Source: SP5GCR1 sp965199685
Lineage (GTDB): Bacteria > Pseudomonadota > Gammaproteobacteria > Poriferisulfidales > Oxydemutatoraceae
Reading direction: 5' to 3'
Assembly (NCBI GenBank): GCA_965199685.1
Contig: OZ241323.1
Coordinates: forward strand, 124,001 to 188,000
Length of the DNA stretch: 64,000 nucleotides
In this document: positions 23,882 to 32,745 of the stretch, in pieces
Numbering within the stretch: the first letter of the stretch is position 1
How the letters are laid out: each line of letters starts with the position of its first letter
Notes under the pieces: model-generated
The model's input: only the letters and a program-made list of their open reading frames with translations
Database searches by the model: none
What the model was told of the DNA's origin: nothing
Program-made: the position numbers and the translations under genes

Positions 23882-24736
23882 ATGGCAATAGGTGTAATCG
23901 GACAAAAAGAAGGAATGAGTAGGCTCTTTAAGGAAGAGGGCACCTCAATACCATGCACGATTATCCGCGTCATTCCTAATCGCATAGCCCAAGTTAAGAC
24001 AACTGAGAAAGACGGTTATAGTGCGATGCAGTTGGTCGGTGGTGACAACAAAAAAGCATCTCGGATTACGCGTCCGATGAAAGGACATTTTAGGAAAACA
24101 AGCGTACTGGCAGGTAAAGAAATACACGAATTTCGTACTGCCGACAGCGAAGTCAAAAAGGTCGGCGGACAAATCGGTGTGGAAATATTCAGCGAAGGAC
24201 AGAAAGTACGAGTCACGGGAATCAGCAAAGGTAAAGGGTTTGCCGGCACCATCAAACGGCATAACTTTCGCGGCCAAGACAATAGCCACGGCAACTCGTT
24301 ATCTCACCGAGTCATGGGTTCGGTAGGGCAATGCCAGTTTCCAGGGCGAGTGTTCAAAGGCAAGAAAATGCCCGGGCAAATGGGTAATGAACGTGTGACC
24401 GTCAAAAATTTGGAAATCGTCAAAGTAGATGAAGAACGACAATTATTATGGATTAAGGGCGCAGTACCCGGTAGTCGCAATAACACGGTATTGATACGAC
24501 ATTTATCCGACATAGACATACAAGCCGTATCTCCCGATATAGAACCACAACAATCCGACCAAACAACACCAACATCCGAACCAGCCACCGAAATAAAACA
24601 AGAAGCACAACCTGAACCAGCCCCCGAAGCAAAACAAGAAGCACAACCTGAGCAGGTATCGGATACAACTCAAAAACCTGACCCCGAATCCAAACAAGCG
24701 CAACCACCGAAAGAAGGAAACAAAGATGGAGCTTAA
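23882..24736 (+). CDS. rplC: Ribosomal protein L3 with a long low-complexity C-terminal tail
   Basis: Residues 1-212 are a complete L3 (GVIGQKEGMSRLF start; GSVGQCQFPGRVFKGKKMPG central loop reaching the peptidyl transferase centre). A tail of about 70 residues rich in Glu, Gln, Pro and Lys follows, with degenerate repeats of KQEAQPEP. Most bacterial L3 proteins end near 210. The last 11 bases overlap the rplD start. The frame is continuous, so the tail looks genuine. Its role is unknown. Confidence 0.95.
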   Translation: MAIGVIGQKEGMSRLFKEEGTSIPCTIIRVIPNRIAQVKTTEKDGYSAMQLVGGDNKKASRITRPMKGHFRKTSVLAGKEIHEFRTADSEVKKVGGQIGVEIFSEGQKVRVTGISKGKGFAGTIKRHNFRGQDNSHGNSLSHRVMGSVGQCQFPGRVFKGKKMPGQMGNERVTVKNLEIVKVDEERQLLWIKGAVPGSRNNTVLIRHLSDIDIQAVSPDIEPQQSDQTTPTSEPATEIKQEAQPEPAPEAKQEAQPEQVSDTTQKPDPESKQAQPPKEGNKDGA

Positions 24737-25328
24737 ACAAGCAGACGGTGGCACTATGTCGGTTGATGCAGGTGTCTTTGATTGTAAATACAATGCCGCC
24801 CTGATACATCAGGCAGCGGTAGCATTTCAAGCACGCGCCCGAAGCGGCACCAAAGCTCAGAAAAACCGTTCCAGAGTTGCAGGTGGAGGAAGCAAGCCAT
24901 GGCGTCAAAAGGGTATGGGGCGTGCGCGTGCCGGAACCATAAGAAGCCCGTTATGGCGAGGTGGCGGTCGTACTTTCGCTTCCCAACCGCGTAGCTTTAA
25001 TCAAAAATTGAATAAAAAGATGCACCGTGGCGCGCTAAAGTCTTTGCTATCCGAACTCAATCGCTCAAACCGCTTAATCGTCGTAGACGAATTGACGATA
25101 GAAAAGCCCAAAACCAAGCTATTGGTAGAGAAACTAAAGGCGATGTCTCTCACTTCGGTTTTAATCGTGTTGGCGGAAGCCGACGAGACGCTCTTTATGG
25201 CAAGTAGCAATATCCCATGGGTGGGTGTATTGCTGGCGCACGAAATAGACCCGGTGAATTTGATGCGCTTTGATAAGGTTTTGATGACCAAGCAAGCGAT
25301 CGAAAAAATACAGGAAAACCTGCGATGA
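24726..25328 (+). CDS. rplD: Ribosomal protein L4
   Basis: The 200-residue product has the long loop region AGGGSKPWRQKGMGRARAG that lines the exit tunnel. In E. coli L4 also represses the S10 operon. It begins inside the rplC tail and overlaps rplW by four bases (ATGA), indicating translational coupling. Confidence 0.97.
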   Translation: MELKQADGGTMSVDAGVFDCKYNAALIHQAAVAFQARARSGTKAQKNRSRVAGGGSKPWRQKGMGRARAGTIRSPLWRGGGRTFASQPRSFNQKLNKKMHRGALKSLLSELNRSNRLIVVDELTIEKPKTKLLVEKLKAMSLTSVLIVLAEADETLFMASSNIPWVGVLLAHEIDPVNLMRFDKVLMTKQAIEKIQENLR

Positions 25329-25633
25329 AAGATTTATTGCCGATAGAGAAAACCGCTCGCGTATTAATCCGCCCGCATATTTCTGAAAAATCAACCCGGG
25401 TGATGCAGTCTAATCAGCACACATTCAGGGTGGCACCCAAAGCCACCAAGCATGCGATTAAAAAGGCAATCGAGTCGCATTACGAAGTCAAGGTTGAGAG
25501 AGTGCGTGTGGTGAATGTCAAGGGCAAGCGTAAAGGAAGGATTAAAGGCAAACTCGGACGTTGCAAGGACTGGAAAAAAGCCTATGTCACCCTGGCTGAA
25601 GGTTCCACTATCGTTGTCACGGGGAATGAATAG
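25325..25633 (+). CDS. rplW: Ribosomal protein L23
   Basis: The 102-residue product has the L23 core (IRPHISEKSTRVM, VRVVNVKGKRKG). L23 sits at the tunnel exit and docks trigger factor and SRP. The start overlaps the rplD stop. rplB begins 11 bases later. Confidence 0.97.
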   Translation: MKDLLPIEKTARVLIRPHISEKSTRVMQSNQHTFRVAPKATKHAIKKAIESHYEVKVERVRVVNVKGKRKGRIKGKLGRCKDWKKAYVTLAEGSTIVVTGNE

Positions 25634-25644
25634 GGGAACGAATA

Positions 25645-26475
25645 ATGGCACTAAATAAATACAGACCGACATCGCCAGGCACTCGCTTCAGGGTGTCGAC
25701 CAAACGCAACGATTTACACAAAGGCAACCCGCACGGACCCTTGGTGCAAGGCAAAAGAACCAGCAGCGGGCGCGGTTCCAATGGCAGAATCACGGTGAGG
25801 CATATCGGCGGTGGACATAAACGTCGTTATCGCCATATTGACTTTAAGCGCGACAAAGATGGAATTCAGTGTCGTGTAGAGCGTATAGAATATGACCCAA
25901 ACCGGAGCGCAAACATCGCTTTGGTGTTATATGCCGACGGCGAACGACGCTACATTATTGCCCCTGAGAATGTTGCACCTGGGGATAAACTCATGTCGGG
26001 CAGCGATGCGCCTATCAAACGAGGCAACGCACTTTCACTCAAAGATATTCCAGTTGGCACAACCGTACATTGTGTAGAGATGAAGCCCAAGAAGGGTGCC
26101 CAGCTTGCACGAGCGGCAGGCACCTCGTTGCAATATGTGGCGCGGGAAGGCAACTATGCGATGTTGCGACTGGTGTCGGGAGAAATGCGTCGCATAGAAT
26201 TAGAATGTCGTGCGACGATAGGCATAGTTTCTAATAACGAACACGGTTTAAGAAAACTGGGCAAAGCCGGTGCTAAGAGATGGCGAGGCGTGAGACCTAC
26301 AGTGAGAGGTGTGGCAATGAATCCTATAGACCATCCGCACGGTGGTGGTGAGGGCAAAACTTCCGGTGGCCGTCATCCGGTAAGTCCGTGGGGAATGCCG
26401 ACCAAAGGTTTTAGAACCAGAAAGAATAGAAGCACCGATAAATACATCGTGCGTCGTCGTAGCAATAGAAGATAA
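25645..26475 (+). CDS. rplB: Ribosomal protein L2
   Basis: The 276-residue protein has the OB/SH3 core and the conserved C-terminal NPIDHPHGGGEGKTSGG segment, with the histidine important near the peptidyl transferase centre. Standard length and position in the S10 operon. Confidence 0.98.
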   Translation: MALNKYRPTSPGTRFRVSTKRNDLHKGNPHGPLVQGKRTSSGRGSNGRITVRHIGGGHKRRYRHIDFKRDKDGIQCRVERIEYDPNRSANIALVLYADGERRYIIAPENVAPGDKLMSGSDAPIKRGNALSLKDIPVGTTVHCVEMKPKKGAQLARAAGTSLQYVAREGNYAMLRLVSGEMRRIELECRATIGIVSNNEHGLRKLGKAGAKRWRGVRPTVRGVAMNPIDHPHGGGEGKTSGGRHPVSPWGMPTKGFRTRKNRSTDKYIVRRRSNRR

Positions 26476-26488
26476 GGAGATTAAGAAT

Positions 26489-26761
26489 ATGCCACGTTCT
26501 ATAAAAAAAGGCCCTTTTGTTGATGACCATTTGATGAAAAAGGTGAAGAGAGCAGCCGAAGCCAGAGACAAACGCCCGATTAAGACATGGTCTAGGCGGT
26601 CTATGGTAGTACCGGAAATGGTCGGCTTGAATATAGCAGTACATAACGGACGTGCGCATGTGCCAATTTATATCTCTGAACATATGGTTGGTCATAAACT
26701 GGGTGAGTTTGCTCCGACGCGCACCTTCAAGGAACATTCGGGCGATCGCAAGGCTCGTTAA
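26489..26761 (+). CDS. rpsS: Ribosomal protein S19
   Basis: The 90-residue product contains MPRSIKKGPFVDDHL and GHKLGEFAPTRTFKEH, both diagnostic. It is part of the 30S head with S13. An SD (AAGGAG) lies upstream. Confidence 0.97.
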   Translation: MPRSIKKGPFVDDHLMKKVKRAAEARDKRPIKTWSRRSMVVPEMVGLNIAVHNGRAHVPIYISEHMVGHKLGEFAPTRTFKEHSGDRKAR

Positions 26762-26769
26762 GGACAAGT

Positions 26770-27105
26770 ATGATGGAAATCTCGGCAACATTGAAAAGAT
26801 GCAGAATATCGCCACAAAAATGCCGGTTGGTTGCAAATCAACTACGCGGGTTGTCGGTTGAAAGCGCGCTTGAAAACTTACGATTTAGCCGCACTAAGTC
26901 GGCGGGTTTAGTCCTGAAACTGTTAGAATCGGCAGTTGCAAATGCCGAGAACAATGAAGGTGCCGATATAGACGAACTCAAAGTTCGCAAGATACAGGTT
27001 GATCAAGGGGCAACGCTAAACCGCTTTAGAGCACGCGCCAGAGGCCGTGCCTCTGCGATTAAAAAGAGAACGAGTCATATTAGTATTACATTGAGTGATG
27101 AATAA
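26770..27105 (+). CDS. rplV: Ribosomal protein L22
   Basis: The 111-residue product has SPQKCRLVANQLRG and the hairpin region FRARARGRASAIKKRTSHI that lines the exit tunnel. Either of two adjacent ATG codons could be used. AAGGA lies five bases before the first. Confidence 0.96.
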   Translation: MMEISATLKRCRISPQKCRLVANQLRGLSVESALENLRFSRTKSAGLVLKLLESAVANAENNEGADIDELKVRKIQVDQGATLNRFRARARGRASAIKKRTSHISITLSDE

Positions 27106-27119
27106 GGAATTATAGTTTT

Positions 27120-27788
27120 ATGGGACAGAAAGTACATCCCACTGGTTTTAGAGTGGGCATCGTGATGGATTGGGAATCAAAATGGTTGGTTCCCCGCAAC
27201 GAGTATTGCGAAACCTTACATAGCGATATAAAAATACGTAGCTATTTGCTGAAAAAACTGGCGCATGCTTCGGTGAGCCGTGTGACGATAGAGCGCACTG
27301 ATAAGGCTGTGTATATTGCCATACACACTGCGCGTCCGGGTATTGTGATCGGTAAAAAAGGCGGGGATATAGAGGCTTTACGCCATGAGATTGCTGCAAT
27401 CAACGGTACATCAGTTAATAATGTGCAGATTAGCATACAAGAAATACGTAAGCCGGAAACCGACGCGATGTTGGTTGCCTCCGGCATTGCACTGCAATTG
27501 GAACGACGTATCATGTTTCGTCGTGCGATGAAACGTGCGGTGCAAAACACGATGCGTTTGGGTGCTCTAGGCATTAAGATTTGCGTGTCGGGACGGTTAA
27601 ACGGTGCAGAAATCGCTCGCTCCGAATGGGCCAAGGACGGACGCACACCTCTGCACACTCTTGATGCCAATATAGACTACGGACTTGCCGAAGCCAAAAC
27701 CACATACGGGATTATAGGTGTGAAGGTCTGGATCTATAAGGGTAATTTTAGCGATCAAAAAGATAAGGAGATAGGCGTAGTTGGTTGA
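27120..27788 (+). CDS. rpsC: Ribosomal protein S3
   Basis: The 222-residue product has the KH domain (PGIVIGKKGGDIEALR) and C-terminal domain (RRAMKRAVQNTMRLGALGIK). S3 forms part of the mRNA entry helicase site. The start MGQKVHPTGFR is the family consensus. Confidence 0.97.
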   Translation: MGQKVHPTGFRVGIVMDWESKWLVPRNEYCETLHSDIKIRSYLLKKLAHASVSRVTIERTDKAVYIAIHTARPGIVIGKKGGDIEALRHEIAAINGTSVNNVQISIQEIRKPETDAMLVASGIALQLERRIMFRRAMKRAVQNTMRLGALGIKICVSGRLNGAEIARSEWAKDGRTPLHTLDANIDYGLAEAKTTYGIIGVKVWIYKGNFSDQKDKEIGVVG

Positions 27789-27810
27789 CCAATCAAAGCC
27801 ATAAAGAAAG

Positions 27811-28224
27811 ATGTTACAACCGAATAAAACCAAATACAGAAAACAGCAAAAAGGTCGAAACAGAGGCTTAGCAATCAACGGCAACAAAGTCAGCTTTGGT
27901 GAGTTTGGGCTCAAAGCAACCACCAGAGGACGCATCACATCGCGGCAAATAGAAGCTGCACGTCGAGCGATGACTCGCTATGTAAAACGTAGAGGCAAGA
28001 TTTGGATTCGTATATTTCCCGATAAACCGATTACCAAAAAGCCTTTAGAAGTAAGACAAGGTAAAGGCAAAGGAAATGTTGAATATTGGGTGGCACTCAT
28101 CAAGCCCGGCAAGATGCTCTATGAAATAGAAGGTGTTCCCGAGGATATTGCACGCGAGGCATTTAAGCTGGCAGGATCCAAGTTGCCTGTGAAAACCACT
28201 TTTATCAGTCGGGTGATTATGTGA
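27811..28224 (+). CDS. rplP: Ribosomal protein L16
   Basis: The 137-residue product begins MLQPNKTKYRKQQKGRN and includes GKGKGNVEYWVALIKPG. L16 organises the A site of the 50S subunit. Its stop shares one base with the rpmC start. Confidence 0.97.
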   Translation: MLQPNKTKYRKQQKGRNRGLAINGNKVSFGEFGLKATTRGRITSRQIEAARRAMTRYVKRRGKIWIRIFPDKPITKKPLEVRQGKGKGNVEYWVALIKPGKMLYEIEGVPEDIAREAFKLAGSKLPVKTTFISRVIM

Positions 28225-28421
28225 TGAAATACTCTAAATTACTCAACAAGACTCCGGAAGATTTGCAAGTAGATTTAAGAGAACTGGTAGAGAAAAAGCT
28301 CAAGTTAGAGCTACAAGGGCGCGACCGTAATAGTGCCCAATGCAGTCGCTTCAAGAGTTATAGGCGCGATATTGCGCGTATCAAAACATTGCTAAGGCAA
28401 AAAGAGAGGGAGCAGTCGTGA
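28224..28421 (+). CDS. rpmC: Ribosomal protein L29
   Basis: The 65-residue helical protein has LVEKKLKLELQGR and RRDIARIKTLLRQKE. The ATG overlaps the rplP stop by one base (tgATG). An upstream in-frame GTG three bases earlier is a less likely start. Confidence 0.95.
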   Translation: MKYSKLLNKTPEDLQVDLRELVEKKLKLELQGRDRNSAQCSRFKSYRRDIARIKTLLRQKEREQS

Positions 28422-28732
28422 GTAGCGAACAGAAAAAAGAACATTTTATAACTTGCAACATCGTCAAAAAAAGTTCCGATAAGACGGTGATCGTGATGAT
28501 CGAACGCCAGTTGCGCCATCCGACCTACGGAAAATACATTACCCGATCCAGTAAATTACATGTACACGACGAAGCCAACGAAGGACAGGTCGGGGATTTG
28601 GTTAAAATTATCGCATGCCCGCGTAAATCTAAAACGAAGGCGTGGCGTCTCGTAGAGGTTCTGCAACCTAGTTCCAGCGACAGCGACACTACTGAGGCAT
28701 TACCGGAGCAAGGTGCGGAGGCTGAAGCATGA
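28418..28732 (+). CDS. rpsQ: Ribosomal protein S17 with acidic C-terminal tail
   Basis: The GTG start overlaps the rpmC stop. Residues 1-83 are a normal S17 OB fold (KTVIVMIERQLRHPTYGKYI). About 20 extra residues follow, rich in Ser, Asp, Glu and Ala (SSSDSDTTEALPEQGAEAEA). Like the L3 tail this is a low-complexity addition in a core ribosomal protein. The stop overlaps rplN. Confidence 0.95.
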   Translation: MSSEQKKEHFITCNIVKKSSDKTVIVMIERQLRHPTYGKYITRSSKLHVHDEANEGQVGDLVKIIACPRKSKTKAWRLVEVLQPSSSDSDTTEALPEQGAEAEA

Positions 28733-29097
28733 TACAAGTTGAGACTTTTCTGAAAGTAGCGGATAATAGTGGTGCAAGAAAGCTACAATGTATCAAGGTA
28801 CTGGGAGGATCGCGTCGCCGATATGCGAATGTGGGCGATGTAGTCAAGGTAAGCGTAAAGGAAGCGATTCCACGCGGCCGAGCAAAAAAAGGCGAAGTTT
28901 ATAGCGCAGTTATAGTACGCACTCGCAAAGGTGTGCGGCGTCGCGACGGTTCTTTGGTGCGCTTTGACACCAACGCAGCAGTGCTTTTGGACAATCAATT
29001 GCAACTGATAGGAACGCGTATCTTCGGGCCGGTGACCCGAGAATTGCGCACCGAAAAATTTATGAAGATTATTTCTTTGGCACCGGAAGTTTTGTGA
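28729..29097 (+). CDS. rplN: Ribosomal protein L14
   Basis: The 122-residue product has MIQVETFLKVADNSGARK and GVRRRDGSLVRFD. It contributes to the intersubunit bridge with 16S rRNA. The ATGA overlap with rpsQ indicates coupling. Confidence 0.98.
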   Translation: MIQVETFLKVADNSGARKLQCIKVLGGSRRRYANVGDVVKVSVKEAIPRGRAKKGEVYSAVIVRTRKGVRRRDGSLVRFDTNAAVLLDNQLQLIGTRIFGPVTRELRTEKFMKIISLAPEVL

Positions 29098-29106
29098 GTA
29101 TAGAGA

Positions 29107-29424
29107 ATGAAAAAAATACGCAAAGGAGATCAAGTGACCGTGATTTCCGGTAGAAGTAAAGGTCAACAAGGAAGAGTATTACGCATCATGTCGGCGGACG
29201 ACACGATATTGGTGGAAAATGTTAACATCGTTAAGAAAATGGTGCGACCGAATCCCGATAAAGGAGAGCAGGGAGGCATCGTAGAGAAAGAAAGCCCCTT
29301 GCATATATCTAATGTGATGCTGTATAACGCAAAAACCAACAAAGGCGAACGTGTCGGTTTCAAGGTTAAGGAAGATGGCAAAAAAGTGCGCTATTTCAAG
29401 CAAAGCGACCAGGAGATAGATTGA
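29107..29424 (+). CDS. rplX: Ribosomal protein L24
   Basis: The 105-residue product has the KOW motif KKIRKGDQVTVISGRSKGQQ, followed by GRVLRI. It is an early 50S assembly protein. The stop overlaps the rplE start by one base. Confidence 0.97.
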   Translation: MKKIRKGDQVTVISGRSKGQQGRVLRIMSADDTILVENVNIVKKMVRPNPDKGEQGGIVEKESPLHISNVMLYNAKTNKGERVGFKVKEDGKKVRYFKQSDQEID

Positions 29425-29963
29425 TGTCGAGCATGGGTCAGTTTTATAAAGAGACGGTTGTCAAACAGCTGATGGAAACTCCAGGTTATACAAATCTTAT
29501 GGCAGTCCCCCGATTAGTCAAAATCACTCTGAATATGGGGTTGGGTGATTCGGCTAAAGATAAGAATAACCTCAAAGTCGCACAAGAAGAGATGGCATTG
29601 ATTGCCGGGCAACGTCCGGTGGTAACGAATGCGCGCAAGGCAATTGCTGGTTTCAACATACGCGAGGGGTGGCCTATAGGTTGCATGGTGACACTGCGTC
29701 GCAACATGATGTATGATTTTTTTGAACGCTTGGTTAATATCGCAATTCCTAGAATCAGAGATTTTAGAGGCTTCAGCTCCAAGTCTTTTGACGGGCGCGG
29801 CAACTTTAATATGGGGATTAAAGAGCAGATTATTTTCCCCGAGATTGATTTTGACAAAATCAGCAAAATTAGCGGTCTAGACATCGCAATCACGACGAGT
29901 GCCAATACCGACGAAGAAGCCAAGCATCTGCTTTCGGCGTTTAATTTTCCCTTCAAGGACTAG
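29424..29963 (+). CDS. rplE: Ribosomal protein L5
   Basis: The 179-residue product includes VPRLVKITLNMGLGDS and FDGRGNFNMGIKEQIIFPEI. It contacts 5S rRNA and P-site tRNA. An upstream in-frame TTG is ignored in favour of the ATG overlapping the rplX stop. Confidence 0.97.
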   Translation: MSSMGQFYKETVVKQLMETPGYTNLMAVPRLVKITLNMGLGDSAKDKNNLKVAQEEMALIAGQRPVVTNARKAIAGFNIREGWPIGCMVTLRRNMMYDFFERLVNIAIPRIRDFRGFSSKSFDGRGNFNMGIKEQIIFPEIDFDKISKISGLDIAITTSANTDEEAKHLLSAFNFPFKD

Positions 29964-29988
29964 AGGGGACTAGAGAGGATTAGAGACA

Positions 29989-30294
29989 ATGGCTAAAGTG
30001 TGTATGATAGAACGAGAGAAAAAACGTCGGCTCACGGTGCAGAAATATAAGGAACGGCGTGACGCATTGAGGCAAAAAATCAAAAGCCCACATACACCTG
30101 CGGACGAGAAAGCTGAAGCAGTCATTGCGATGCAGAAATTGCCACGCAACTCCAGTCCGTCCAGAATGCGCAACCGTTGCCGTATAACCGGTCGTCCCAA
30201 GGGTTACTATCGCAAATTCGGTTTAGGGCGTAACAAACTGCGCGAATACGCAATGCTGGGTTATATACCCGGTTTAATGAAATCCAGTTGGTGA
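29989..30294 (+). CDS. rpsN: Ribosomal protein S14 (zinc-free type)
   Basis: The 101-residue long form lacks the CxxC zinc knuckles (NRCRITGRPKGYYRKFGL). This type is usual in proteobacteria. It lies in the spc section between rplE and rpsH. Confidence 0.97.
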   Translation: MAKVCMIEREKKRRLTVQKYKERRDALRQKIKSPHTPADEKAEAVIAMQKLPRNSSPSRMRNRCRITGRPKGYYRKFGLGRNKLREYAMLGYIPGLMKSSW

Positions 30295-30312
30295 TATAGC
30301 GAGGTTGATGTA

Positions 30313-30711
30313 ATGAGTATGAGTGATCCAGTTGCCGATATGCTGAGCCGCATCAGGAACGCACAGGCGAGAACCAAAGCAACGGTGAGCATGCCGAGTT
30401 CCAAATTGAAATGTGCTATTGCCAAGGTATTGCACGAAGAGGGCTATATCAAAGGATATCGTGAAGAAACTCAAGCCACCGATAAAAAGGAACTAACGAT
30501 AGAACTTAAGTACTATAAAGGCAAACCGGTAATATCGTCGATACGGCGTGCTAGCCGTCCAGGGCTTAGGCTTTATAGAGGGGTTGACGACCTCCCTCAA
30601 ATAATGGGTGGTATGGGAACGGTTATTTGTTCTACTTCTAAAGGTGTTATCAGCGGTAAGAAAGCCAAAGAAATTAAATGTGGCGGCGAAATTTTATGCG
30701 TGGTGGAATGA
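30313..30711 (+). CDS. rpsH: Ribosomal protein S8
   Basis: The 132-residue product has DPVADMLSRIRNAQ and GKKAKEIKCGGEILCVVE. S8 binds 16S helix 21 and in E. coli represses the spc operon. The stop lies one base before the rplF start. Confidence 0.97.
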   Translation: MSMSDPVADMLSRIRNAQARTKATVSMPSSKLKCAIAKVLHEEGYIKGYREETQATDKKELTIELKYYKGKPVISSIRRASRPGLRLYRGVDDLPQIMGGMGTVICSTSKGVISGKKAKEIKCGGEILCVVE

Positions 30712-30712
30712 A

Positions 30713-31240
30713 ATGTCTAGGCTAATTAAAAAACCAGTAGCCGTGCCAGCAGGTGTGGAAATCAAAGTGGAAGGACAAAAAATACACGCCAAAGGCAAAA
30801 AAGGTGCAAACACATTAGAGATACACGAAACGGTTCAATTTGAATTAAAAGACGAAGGCATTATGTTTAATGCTAATAGCGATAGCAAAGCACTCGCCGG
30901 GACAATGCATGCGTTGACGACCAACTTGCTCCAAGGCGTGTCAGAAGGTTTTGAGCGTAAGCTCGAACTAGTCGGAGTAGGATATAGAGCGCAAGCTAAA
31001 GGCAAAGATAAATTGAATTTGCAAATAGGTTATTCGCACCCTGTGGATTATCAGGTTATTGAGGGTGTTACGGTAGAGACACCCAGTGCCACTGAGATTG
31101 TGGTCAAAGGCATAGACAAGCAAAAAGTAGGACAGGTTGCAACCGAAATCCGTGCTTTTCGCCCGCCTGAACCCTATAAGGGCAAAGGCGTGCGTTATGC
31201 TGGCGAGCAAATACTCAGAAAAGAAGCGAAGAAAAAATAG
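30713..31240 (+). CDS. rplF: Ribosomal protein L6
   Basis: The 175-residue product starts MSRLIKKPVAVPAGVEI and contains RPPEPYKGKGVRYAGE near the C-terminus. A longer open frame beginning inside rpsH was rejected because the family starts at SR-x-x-KKP. Confidence 0.97.
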   Translation: MSRLIKKPVAVPAGVEIKVEGQKIHAKGKKGANTLEIHETVQFELKDEGIMFNANSDSKALAGTMHALTTNLLQGVSEGFERKLELVGVGYRAQAKGKDKLNLQIGYSHPVDYQVIEGVTVETPSATEIVVKGIDKQKVGQVATEIRAFRPPEPYKGKGVRYAGEQILRKEAKKK

Positions 31241-31250
31241 GGATATACAG

Positions 31251-31601
31251 ATGAGAGCAAAACACACCGCATCGTCCGTCAAACGCGTAAGCAGAACACG
31301 TGCAAGAATTGCGCGCCTCAAAGATACGCATCGCATATCCATCCATAAAACCCCACAGCACATTTATGCACAGTTGATCGAACCAAGCGGCAAGACCTTA
31401 GCTTCAGCTTCTACTGTCGGCAAGTCTTTTGATGATAGCGGTGACAAAAAAGCGGCTGCCCGCAAAGTCGGTGAGATGATGGCTGCTAAAGCCAAAGAAT
31501 GTGGCATCACGCGTATCGCCTTTGATCGCTCAGGCTTTAAGTATCACGGACGTATTCAATCTTTAGCCGATGCGATGCGCGAAAACGGCATGGAATTTTA
31601 A
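31251..31601 (+). CDS. rplR: Ribosomal protein L18
   Basis: The 116-residue product has RISIHKTPQHIYAQLI and FDRSGFKYHGRIQSLADAMR. L18 binds 5S rRNA with L5. A longer frame starting inside rplF was rejected on family length. Confidence 0.96.
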   Translation: MRAKHTASSVKRVSRTRARIARLKDTHRISIHKTPQHIYAQLIEPSGKTLASASTVGKSFDDSGDKKAAARKVGEMMAAKAKECGITRIAFDRSGFKYHGRIQSLADAMRENGMEF

Positions 31602-31616
31602 GTTGGAAGCAAACAG

Positions 31617-32123
31617 ATGTCTAATATAGAAATAGCAGAATCAACCGACGGCTTGCTGGAAAAGCTCGTTGCGGTAAATCGCGTTGCCAAAGTTATCAAA
31701 GGCGGCAGGCAATTCGGTTTTACTGCGCTGACCGTCGTCGGTAATGGTGCTGGCAAAATCGGCATAGGCTACGGCAAAGCCAAAGAAGTGCCAGCAGCAA
31801 TCCATAAAGCGATGGGAAGCGCGCGTCAAGAAATGGTAGAAGTCTCTTTGAACAAGAACACGCTTTATTATCCTATCGTAGGGAAGTATGGGGCCGCTAG
31901 AGTCTATATGTCGCCAGCATCCGAAGGTACCGGAATCATCGCCGGTGGCGCAATGCGAGCGGTGTTTGAAGTGATCGGCGTACACAACGTACTCGCCAAG
32001 TGCATAGGGTCTAGAAACCCAATCAACATTGTTAAAGCGACCTTAAACGGTCTACAAAACATCCACTCACCACAAGACATCGCAGCAAAACGAGGTCTCA
32101 ATGTTAAGGACATAATGCCATGA
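31617..32123 (+). CDS. rpsE: Ribosomal protein S5
   Basis: The 168-residue product has the double-stranded RNA-binding fold (VVNRVAKVIKGGRQFGF-like start, GYGKAKEVPAAIHKAM). It acts in decoding accuracy and the mRNA entry channel. It overlaps rpmD by four bases. Confidence 0.97.
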   Translation: MSNIEIAESTDGLLEKLVAVNRVAKVIKGGRQFGFTALTVVGNGAGKIGIGYGKAKEVPAAIHKAMGSARQEMVEVSLNKNTLYYPIVGKYGAARVYMSPASEGTGIIAGGAMRAVFEVIGVHNVLAKCIGSRNPINIVKATLNGLQNIHSPQDIAAKRGLNVKDIMP

Positions 32124-32308
32124 GTGATAAACGAATCAAATTGACTCTAGTCAAAAGCCTAAATGGACGATTGAAAAAGCACAAAGCATGTGCGCAAGGC
32201 TTAGGTATTAGGCGCATGCATAATCCGGTGTGGGTTATAGATACACCGGAAAATCGTGGAATGATCAACAAGATTAATTACTTACTACGGGTGGAGGAAA
32301 ATGTCTGA
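32120..32308 (+). CDS. rpmD: Ribosomal protein L30
   Basis: The 62-residue product has KLTLVKSLNGRLKKHKACAQ and LGIRRMHNPVWVIDTP-like features. It overlaps rpsE upstream and rplO downstream. Confidence 0.95.
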   Translation: MSDKRIKLTLVKSLNGRLKKHKACAQGLGIRRMHNPVWVIDTPENRGMINKINYLLRVEENV

Positions 32309-32744
32309 ACATCAATCTTTAACCTTAAATACTATGAAGGGAAGTCGGCAAAAAACCGCACGCAAGCGAGTCGGGCGCGGCAACGGCTCAGGCTTTGGAA
32401 CAACATGTGGGCGAGGTTATAAAGGTCAAAAATCCCGCTCTGGTGGCTATCACAAAGTTGGTTTTGAAGGCGGGCAGATGCCTTTGCAAAGACGATTGCC
32501 CAAGATCGGATTCTCTTCCAGAGTTGTAGCATGTGCCGAAGTAAAACTGCACGAACTGAATAAATTATCCGGCGATGTGTGCGACATAAAAGCATTGCAA
32601 GAAGCAAAGATTATTTCTAAGCAAACCGAAAAAGCGAAAATAATCGTCTCTGGCAGTTTAGAAAAAACTTTGATCGTCAAAGGTGTGAAGCTCAGCAAAG
32701 GTGCGCGGGCGCAAATAGAGTCGCTCGGCGGGGAGGTAGAATAA
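32301..32744 (+). CDS. rplO: Ribosomal protein L15
   Basis: The 147-residue product has the glycine-rich N-terminal arm (RKRVGRGNGSGFGTTCGRGY) and GFEGGQMPLQRRLPK. It is a late 50S assembly protein. secY follows after one base. Confidence 0.97.
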   Translation: MSEHQSLTLNTMKGSRQKTARKRVGRGNGSGFGTTCGRGYKGQKSRSGGYHKVGFEGGQMPLQRRLPKIGFSSRVVACAEVKLHELNKLSGDVCDIKALQEAKIISKQTEKAKIIVSGSLEKTLIVKGVKLSKGARAQIESLGGEVE

Positions 32745-32745
32745 G

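Noticed and set aside
30608..31250. Extended starts for rplF and rplR
   Set aside because: The extra N-termini overlap the preceding genes in other frames and are not found in these families.
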